Shown in pieces: positions 58,531-64,000 of a stretch of DNA of 64,000 nucleotides. Origin of the DNA: an uncultured Alphaproteobacteria bacterium (GTDB lineage Bacteria; Pseudomonadota; Alphaproteobacteria; CAAHEQ01; UBA3637); the NCBI GenBank assembly GCA_934216505.1, contig CAKQBW010000004.1, forward strand, positions 1-64,000. Reading direction: 5' to 3'. Each line of letters begins with the position of its first letter. The stretch's first letter is position 1. The position numbers were made by a program, and so were the translations under genes. The notes beneath the pieces were generated by a model. The model saw only the letters and a list, made by a program, of their open reading frames with translations. It ran no database searches and was not told the DNA's origin.

Positions 58531-58531
58531 C

Positions 58532-59128
58532 ATGAAAAAAATGATGAAAAAATTAGATATGGCGCAATTCAAATCTAAAAAATCGCTGAAAGGGGCTTTG
58601 ATTGCGGCGGGGGTTTTGTTGGTGGGCTTTGGGGCCTATACGATGACCCGTCCTGAAGTGGGCGTTATTGATTTTTATGCGGCCCAAGGAAAAGCCAAAG
58701 TCTATCAATCTGTGGTGGCTCAACGGCAAAAATATGAAAATGATATTCGGGCCAGAATGAAAGCTGATTCTGTGGGCTTGGAAAAAGATGCCCAAAAGTT
58801 GGAAGAACAAAAAAACAAAATGAGTTCCGATGAATTTGCGAAAAAGTTTCAATCTTTGCAAAAACGGGCGGCTTTAATTCAAAATAAATATCGTCCTGAT
58901 GCGGAACGGTTGATGCTGGCTTCACAAATAGCTTTGAAAGGTGTCGAAAAAGAGATTGCTTTGGCGGTTGAAAAAACGGCCCAACAAACAGGAGTTAAGA
59001 TTTTATTGCCTGTCAATAGTGTCTTGTATGCCAAAAAATCAGCTGATTTAACGGATAAATTTGTTAAAAATTTGGATAAGATTGTGCAAACAGTTCCTTA
59101 TCCTGACCCCAATAAATTGGCTCAATAA
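58532..59128 (+). CDS. OmpH/Skp-family periplasmic chaperone-like protein
   Basis: A 198-residue protein of the OmpH family that holds unfolded outer membrane proteins. A basic stretch and one hydrophobic helix (about 24-43) precede the family core VGVIDFYAAQGKAKVYQSV, and long helices follow (about 60-150). The helix has no clear signal peptidase site and is preceded by many lysines, so it may stay membrane-anchored, unlike E. coli Skp. AAAGGAT precedes the ATG at 58532. It lies between bamA and lpxD, the normal place. Confidence 0.85.
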   Translation: MKKMMKKLDMAQFKSKKSLKGALIAAGVLLVGFGAYTMTRPEVGVIDFYAAQGKAKVYQSVVAQRQKYENDIRARMKADSVGLEKDAQKLEEQKNKMSSDEFAKKFQSLQKRAALIQNKYRPDAERLMLASQIALKGVEKEIALAVEKTAQQTGVKILLPVNSVLYAKKSADLTDKFVKNLDKIVQTVPYPDPNKLAQ

Positions 59129-59146
59129 TCAGGTAAAGGAGATAGA

Positions 59147-60226
59147 ATGGCAGACGCACGTTTTTTTAATAAAATCTCAAAAGGATTGACTTTGGCGCAA
59201 ATCGCCCAAGTGGCGGAGGTTTCTTTGCCCGAAAAAGCCGATCCTGCCCATGTTTTTTCCGATGTGGCAGATTTGGAAAAAGCCACCCCGAACGATGTGT
59301 CTTGGGCTTTTATTCCTGCGGTGCGGGACGCTTTAAAAAATACAAAAGCAGGGGCTGTAATTGTTCCCGAAAAATTTAAAGAGTTTGTCCCACAAGGAAC
59401 GGTGGCTTTGGTTTCAAAAGATGCGCATCGGTCCTATGGATTGTTGGCGTCTGCTTTTTATCCTTATACATTTGAAGCGGAAATTTCCCCGAAAGCGTTT
59501 GTCCATCCAACGGCGAAAATTGGTCCGGGCTCACGGGTGGCCCCTGGGGCCGTCATTGAGGCCCATGTTATTTTAGGGGCGGGTTGCGATATTCGGGCGA
59601 ATGCCGTGATTGAACAGGGAGTCCAAATGGGCGATGCCTGTATTGTGGGGGCAAATGCGACGGTTTCTCATTGTTTGGCGGGACATAAGGTGTATATTTA
59701 TCCTGGGGCACAAGTGGGACAAGATGGTTTTGGTTTTGCGATGAGTCCCGAAAAGGGACCTCAAAAGTGTCCGCAACTGGGGCGTGTGATTATCGGAAAT
59801 GATGTGGAAATTGGATCTTGCACCACGGTGGATAGAGGGGCAATGGGGGATACGATCATTGGGGATGGATGTCGGATTGATAATCTGTGTCAAATTGCCC
59901 ATAATGTGAAATTGGGATGTTGTTGTGTTATTGTGGCCCAAAATGGCATAGCGGGCAGTTGTGAGTTTGGGGACTTTGTTGTGTCTGGGGGCCAAGTGGG
60001 ATATGCGGGGCATATCAAAGTGGGTTCAGGGGTTCAAGTGGCGGCGCAATCAGGCGTGATTTCCGATGTGGCTCCGATGAAAAAATTGATGGGTTCGCCT
60101 GCACAAGAGGGGCACGAATTTATGCGTCAGGTGATTGCTTTAAGGGGCTTGGCTCATAAAAAAACGGAAAAAGTGAAATCGTCTTTTAAAATGTTGTTGT
60201 TGAAAAAGTTTTTTAAGAAAGGTTAA
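59147..60226 (+). CDS. lpxD: UDP-3-O-acylglucosamine N-acyltransferase
   Basis: Adds the second acyl chain in lipid A synthesis, using acyl-ACP. The 359-residue protein has an N-terminal uridine-binding domain (1-105), a left-handed beta-helix of hexapeptide repeats and the catalytic histidine in CQIAHNVKLG. A lysine-rich tail ends it. GGAGAT precedes the ATG. Unusually, fabZ does not follow; lpxA starts 3 nt after the stop. Confidence 0.95.
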   Translation: MADARFFNKISKGLTLAQIAQVAEVSLPEKADPAHVFSDVADLEKATPNDVSWAFIPAVRDALKNTKAGAVIVPEKFKEFVPQGTVALVSKDAHRSYGLLASAFYPYTFEAEISPKAFVHPTAKIGPGSRVAPGAVIEAHVILGAGCDIRANAVIEQGVQMGDACIVGANATVSHCLAGHKVYIYPGAQVGQDGFGFAMSPEKGPQKCPQLGRVIIGNDVEIGSCTTVDRGAMGDTIIGDGCRIDNLCQIAHNVKLGCCCVIVAQNGIAGSCEFGDFVVSGGQVGYAGHIKVGSGVQVAAQSGVISDVAPMKKLMGSPAQEGHEFMRQVIALRGLAHKKTEKVKSSFKMLLLKKFFKKG

Positions 60227-60229
60227 AAA

Positions 60230-61015
60230 ATGGCAAAAATTCATCCTTCCAGTCTTGTGGATACAAAAGCCGAATTAGCCGATGATGTAGAAATTGGACC
60301 TTTTTGTACGGTGGGGCCTTTGGTTAAAATTGGTGCGGGAACACGCTTAATTTCCCATAATGTCTTGGACGGAGATACCGTTTTGGGAAAGGGGAATACC
60401 CTGTATCCTTTTGCATCTTTGGGATTGCCGCCTCAACACAAAAGAAACAAAGCCACTGATACGAAATTAGTGGTGGGGGACGATAACATTTTTCGGGAAC
60501 ATTTTACCGCCCATACGGGTTCAGATGTAGATCATAAAATAACCACCATTGGGTCCAGAAACTGGTTCTTGGTGGCCTCTCATGTGGCACACGATTGTGT
60601 AGTCGGTGATGATGTGGTGATGAGTAATAACGCTGGTTTAGCGGGACATGTTGTAGTGGGAAATCGGGCTATTATTGGGGCGATGGCGGGTGTGTTGCAA
60701 TTTACCCATATTGGCGAAGGTGCCATGATAGGAGGTATGGTGGGGGTTGCTCGTGATGTGATTCCCTATGGTATTGTGATGCGTGATGGTTTGGCGGGGT
60801 TGAATTTAGTCGGCTTACAACGGGCGGGTGTGGATAAAAAATTGGTGATGGAACTTCAAAAAGTTTATAAAGATTTGTTTCTGTCTGAGGGGCTTTTTGG
60901 TGAAAAATTGGAAAAACTTTTCCACTTTGAAACACACAATCCTTTGATCCAAAAACTGATTGATTTTTGTCGTCATCCTTCCAAGAATGGGATTTTACAA
61001 CCGGAGAAAAAGTAA
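60230..61015 (+). CDS. lpxA: Acyl-[ACP]--UDP-N-acetylglucosamine O-acyltransferase
   Basis: First enzyme of lipid A synthesis. The 261-residue protein is a hexapeptide-repeat trimer subunit with the catalytic base H121 in VASHVAHDC (E. coli H125), plus H118 and H140 matching E. coli H122 and H144. The position of E. coli H160 is Leu156 here (GVLQF instead of AVHQF), and the E. coli E200 position in the nucleotide site is Val. The enzyme may therefore differ in substrate handling. AAGAAAGG precedes the ATG. The stop overlaps the lpxI start (TAATG). Confidence 0.94.
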   Translation: MAKIHPSSLVDTKAELADDVEIGPFCTVGPLVKIGAGTRLISHNVLDGDTVLGKGNTLYPFASLGLPPQHKRNKATDTKLVVGDDNIFREHFTAHTGSDVDHKITTIGSRNWFLVASHVAHDCVVGDDVVMSNNAGLAGHVVVGNRAIIGAMAGVLQFTHIGEGAMIGGMVGVARDVIPYGIVMRDGLAGLNLVGLQRAGVDKKLVMELQKVYKDLFLSEGLFGEKLEKLFHFETHNPLIQKLIDFCRHPSKNGILQPEKK

Positions 61016-61836
61016 TGTCCAAAAAATTGGGTATCATTGCGGGGGCGGGGGCTCTTCCCCATTGTTTGATTGAGGCGTGCGAACGCATGCACCGTGATTT
61101 TTTTGTGATTGGATTAAAGGGTCAAGCAGATCCCAAAGAATTTGACAAAGCCTTGCCGATGGCTTGGGTTCGTTTGGGGGCTGTTGGGAAAGCTTTTCAG
61201 TTGCTCAAGAAAAATAAAGTAGAGGAAGTTGTGATGATTGGGGCCGTGCGGCGGCCGTCGTTTGTGGGGCTGTGGCCCGATTATCGGGGCTTAAAAACGA
61301 TTGCAAAACTGGGCTTAAAGGCACTGGGGGACGATGCTCTGCTTAAATTTATTGTCAAAGAGATTGAAAAGGAAAAAATGACCGTTGTGGGGATAGATAA
61401 AATTTTGCCTCATCTGTTGGCCAAAAAAGGGGTCTATACCTATGCGGTACCTACACCTCAAGATAACATAGATATTCAACGGGGAAAAGAGGTCGCTCAT
61501 GCTTTGGGAAAAGCCGATGTGGGGCAATCAGTCATCGTCCAACAAGGGTTGGTTTTATCGGTAGAAGGGATTGAAGGAACGGATGCCTTAATTCGGCGTT
61601 CGGCGGATTTAAAAAGAAAAGGAGCGGGGGGCGTTTTGGTTAAGATGTGTAAGCCACAGCAAGATCGGCGTGTGGATTTACCCACGATTGGTCCGCAAAC
61701 AGTTCAAGCGGTTAAAAATGCGGGCTTTGTTGGGATTGCTGTTCAAGCGGAAGCCGTCTTGTTTTCTCAGGCGGAACAGATGATAAAATTAGCAAATCAA
61801 TTGGGCATTTTTATTGTGGGAGTTGATGCGAAATGA
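61015..61836 (+). CDS. lpxI: UDP-2,3-diacylglucosamine diphosphatase LpxI
   Basis: Splits UDP-2,3-diacylglucosamine to lipid X, the step done by LpxH in gammaproteobacteria. The 273-residue protein has the LpxI N-terminus KLGIIAGAGALPHCLIEAC, VVMIGAVRRPS and the C-terminal catalytic region with the aspartate-bearing EGTDALIRRSADLKRKGAGGVLVKM. It starts on the lpxA stop; the longer frame in the lpxA 3' end was rejected. Choice of LpxI is typical of alphaproteobacteria. Confidence 0.95.
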   Translation: MSKKLGIIAGAGALPHCLIEACERMHRDFFVIGLKGQADPKEFDKALPMAWVRLGAVGKAFQLLKKNKVEEVVMIGAVRRPSFVGLWPDYRGLKTIAKLGLKALGDDALLKFIVKEIEKEKMTVVGIDKILPHLLAKKGVYTYAVPTPQDNIDIQRGKEVAHALGKADVGQSVIVQQGLVLSVEGIEGTDALIRRSADLKRKGAGGVLVKMCKPQQDRRVDLPTIGPQTVQAVKNAGFVGIAVQAEAVLFSQAEQMIKLANQLGIFIVGVDAK

Positions 61837-62981
61837 AATTAAAAGTGTATTTGATTGCGGGGGAACCATCGGGGGATTTATTGGGATCCCGTTTGATGCG
61901 TGCCTTAAATAAAAAAGCCCCTCATCAAATACAATTTATGGGTGTTGGGGGCGAAACAATGGCTTTGGAAGGCCTGTCCTCTTTGTTTGATATTCGTGAT
62001 TTAGCGGTGATGGGATTTATGGAGGTGATTCCCAGTATTCCCAAAATCTTGCGTCATTTAGATGAAATTATGGCGGATATCCAAAAAAAGAAACCCGATG
62101 TGATTTTAACAATTGATAGTTATTCTTTTTCCATTCGGGTGCATAAAAAGCTAAAGAAATTAGGAATTCAAATCCCTCATATGCACTGTGTGGCCCCTCA
62201 GGTGTGGGCGTGGAAAAAAGGACGGGCCAAAACATTGGGACAATACATTGATCATTTGTTTTGTTTGTTGCCTGAGGAAGAAAAATACTTTACCCCTTAT
62301 GGATTAAAGACGACCTTTATTGGCCACCCCGTGATAGAGGGGGGGGCAGATAAAGGCTCTGCTGAACGATTTCGTAAAAAATACGGCCTAAAAAAGACAA
62401 CGCCTGTTTTGGTTTGTTTACCGGGTAGTCGTCAAAATGAAGTCAAATTTTTGATGCCACTCTTTATGAAGACGATTGAAAATTTGGCTTTAAGACATAA
62501 AGATTTATTTGTTGTGTTTCCTTCGGTGCAAACGGTGGCCCCCCAAGTGTGTGAGGCTTTAAAACATTGGCATATTCCCCATACGGTAATCATGGGGGAA
62601 AAGAATCGCTATGATGCTTTTGCGGCGGCAAAAGTGGCGATTGCGGCCAGCGGAACGGTGAGTTTAGAGTTATCTTTGGCCAAAGTCCCTCATTTAATTG
62701 CCTATCGCTTGAATTGGATAACAGGGTATTTAGCCCGTAAAGTTTTAAAAATTCATTATGTGAATTTAATCAACCTTTTGGTTGATAAACCGATTATCCC
62801 TGAGTTATTGCAAGAAGATTGTACGGTGGAAAACCTGACGACAACGGTGGAAAAACTGTGGCGTTTTCCTCATCAAAAAACAGAGGTAAGTCTTAAAAAA
62901 TTAGGATTAGGCACTAAACCATCTGAAAAAATGGCCCAGACCTTATTAAAACTGATTCGGGGGAAAAAGCATGTTAGATAA
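61833..62981 (+). CDS. lpxB: Lipid-A-disaccharide synthase
   Basis: Joins lipid X and its UDP precursor to the lipid A disaccharide (family GT19). The 382-residue protein has IAGEPSGDLLGSRLM at the start, the central VAPQVWAWKKGRAKTL block and the GSRQNEVKFLMPLF donor-site sequence, then ASGTVSLELSLAKVPHLIAYR. It overlaps the lpxI stop (ATGA) and the next gene by 11 bp. Confidence 0.96.
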   Translation: MKLKVYLIAGEPSGDLLGSRLMRALNKKAPHQIQFMGVGGETMALEGLSSLFDIRDLAVMGFMEVIPSIPKILRHLDEIMADIQKKKPDVILTIDSYSFSIRVHKKLKKLGIQIPHMHCVAPQVWAWKKGRAKTLGQYIDHLFCLLPEEEKYFTPYGLKTTFIGHPVIEGGADKGSAERFRKKYGLKKTTPVLVCLPGSRQNEVKFLMPLFMKTIENLALRHKDLFVVFPSVQTVAPQVCEALKHWHIPHTVIMGEKNRYDAFAAAKVAIAASGTVSLELSLAKVPHLIAYRLNWITGYLARKVLKIHYVNLINLLVDKPIIPELLQEDCTVENLTTTVEKLWRFPHQKTEVSLKKLGLGTKPSEKMAQTLLKLIRGKKHVR

Positions 62982-63651
62982 GGAATTGTTCTTATATCAC
63001 CACCCACTGAACCCATTTTGTCGGAAAGTACGTTTAACGCTTTTGGAAAAGGGGTTTTCTGTGAAGTTGATTTTGGAAAGACCTTGGGAACGGCGTGAAG
63101 GATTTTTACAAAAAAATCCATTAGGGGAAATTCCCGTACTGGTGGAATCCGATGGGGTAATTTTGTCGGGGCATCAGGCGATTTGTGAATACTTAAATGA
63201 AATTAAAACAAGTCCAAACTTATTGGGCGAAACGCCTTTGGGACGGGCGGAAATTCGGCGTTTGACTGAATGGTTGGACGGGGCGTTCTTTCGGGATGCG
63301 GTCTATCCCATTTTGTTGGAAAGGGTTTTAAAGGTGATTGCAACGCATGAAGCCCCTGATTCTAACATGATACGGGCTGGGCGTGAAAATTTACAAAAGT
63401 ATATCAAGTATTTGGATTGGTTGGCGGCTCGTCGTGCTTTTTTGGGGGGGCAAAGGCTTTCTTTTGCGGATTTATCGGCGGCGGCGCATTTTTCTGTACT
63501 GGATTATTTGGGGGAATTAAATTGGCAAAACAGTGGGGATTTAGCCCTTTGGTATGCCAAGATTAAATCACGGCCTACTTTTGTGCCGTTATTATCGGAT
63601 AAAGTCGTGGGAATTCCTCCTTCGGCTCATTACATGAATTTGGATTTTTAA
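62971..63651 (+). CDS. FzlA-like glutathione S-transferase-fold protein
   Basis: A 226-residue GST-fold protein. The thioredoxin-like N-terminus reads LFLYHHPLNPFCRKVRLTLLEKG with PLGEIPVLV, and the helical C-domain ends PPSAHYMNLDF. The PWERR segment and the HY-LDF end recall FzlA, the alphaproteobacterial protein that binds and curves FtsZ filaments during constriction. By that match it is a division protein and not a detoxifying enzyme. It overlaps lpxB by 11 bp, so it is expressed with lipid A genes. Function is inferred from resemblance. Confidence 0.7.
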   Translation: MLDKELFLYHHPLNPFCRKVRLTLLEKGFSVKLILERPWERREGFLQKNPLGEIPVLVESDGVILSGHQAICEYLNEIKTSPNLLGETPLGRAEIRRLTEWLDGAFFRDAVYPILLERVLKVIATHEAPDSNMIRAGRENLQKYIKYLDWLAARRAFLGGQRLSFADLSAAAHFSVLDYLGELNWQNSGDLALWYAKIKSRPTFVPLLSDKVVGIPPSAHYMNLDF

Positions 63652-63665
63652 AGAGGGAGGATTTC

Positions 63666-64000
63666 ATGAAAAAAATAATCTTTCTTTGTTTGGTGTTAGG
63701 GGGGTGCGTTCATGCGGAAGAGGGTCAAAAGACTTTCTATTGGGAACGCCCAAATACGGGGGTAGCTTGGTTTGCTAAAGACCATAATGAATGTATGTTA
63801 GAGGCGGATAAGTTTCCTTTTGAATGGCCTGGGTGGCCGTGGTATTGGGGAAAGCCCAAGCCGCTAAATTTAAGATTTGATAACAATTCCGAAAATGGGG
63901 TGTGGGCACAATTTATTCCTTATCCTGGGGCGCAACCTGTGTATGTCAATTATGTGCCCAACGATTGGTCGGTGAGTTATAATGATTATCAAGATTGTAT
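63666..64000 (+). CDS. Lipoprotein, 5' part only
   Basis: A frame open to the right edge, with GGGAGG before the ATG at 63666. The first residues MKKIIFLCLVLGGCVHAEEG form a lipoprotein signal peptide (lipobox VLGGC, Cys14). The mature part is rich in Trp, Pro and Tyr (FEWPGWPWYWGKPKP) and unrecognised. It follows the FzlA-like gene by 14 nt and may be the next gene of the operon. Confidence 0.7.
   Translation, partial: MKKIIFLCLVLGGCVHAEEGQKTFYWERPNTGVAWFAKDHNECMLEADKFPFEWPGWPWYWGKPKPLNLRFDNNSENGVWAQFIPYPGAQPVYVNYVPNDWSVSYNDYQDC

Overview
The window looks like a chromosomal stretch of a low-to-moderate-GC alphaproteobacterium, probably an uncultured host-associated or gut lineage. This is an inference from three things. 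The tmRNA gene is circularly permuted, as in alphaproteobacteria. The envelope cluster cdsA-rseP-bamA-ompH-lpxD-lpxA-lpxI-lpxB runs into an FzlA-like gene. RNase E and ParC are of the short alphaproteobacterial kind. Most genes are housekeeping genes in compact operons with ATGA or TAATG overlaps, AAGGA-type ribosome binding sites and sigma70-type promoters (TTGAC or TTGCTT, 17 bp, TATAAT-like).

Layout. Positions 1-81 hold the 5' end of a pilin-like gene (minus strand). 0.2-5.1 kb: uvrC-pgsA (minus), tyrS (plus), galE (minus). 5.3-8.3 kb: tRNA-Val, then acpP-fabF-mltG. 8.4-11.7 kb: an IscU/NifU-like scaffold paired with a GGGtGRT protein, a TM2/pilin chimera and an unknown gene. 11.8-14.9 kb: dut, a GT10 glycosyltransferase and ettA (minus). 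15.0-16.2 kb: pgk. 16.3-18.2 kb: an accessory three-gene cassette, with two paralogues flanking a transglutaminase-like protein. 18.2-19.7 kb: a REP-like element, two identical-core palindromes and a modular pilin with a lectin-like C-terminus. 19.7-24.7 kb: rbfA-truB, rne, an amidase and a small unknown gene. 24.8-25.5 kb: permuted ssrA and a VirB2-like pilin. 25.8-30.6 kb: a U32 protein and an HPt / response regulator / histidine kinase operon. 30.7-34.5 kb: an accessory block (radical SAM protein, small unknown, leucine-rich-repeat protein) ending at tRNA-Pro, whose 3' end is duplicated. 34.6-40 kb: dnaE, rpsF-rpsR-rplI, mscL. 40-45.4 kb: a GH77-like enzyme, a small membrane protein and an Mla/MCE lipid-transport operon. 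45.5-51.3 kb: cysS and an RND efflux pair. 51.9-54.2 kb: tRNA-Gln and parC. 54.3-63.7 kb: the envelope and lipid A operon. The window closes inside a lipoprotein gene.

The most unusual object is the pilin-like gene at 18673-19689. It has a type IV prepilin N-terminus, a Cys-rich middle and a C-type-lectin-like end. Its last 26 codons jump to about 65% GC and are dominated by NNC codons (18 of 26, 11 in a row). That is the pattern left by adenine mutagenesis of AAC codons in diversity-generating retroelements. No reverse transcriptase or template repeat was recognised in this window, so the assignment is a hypothesis. Two 18-20 bp palindromes sit upstream, one inside the apparent promoter. A second gene (10259) fuses a TM2 domain to the same pilin helix. 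Also notable are five genes whose -10 box lies only 6-7 nt before the start codon (uvrC, the U32 gene, dnaE, mlaE, parC), which suggests leaderless mRNAs, and the accessory transglutaminase cassette with its foreign arginine codon use.
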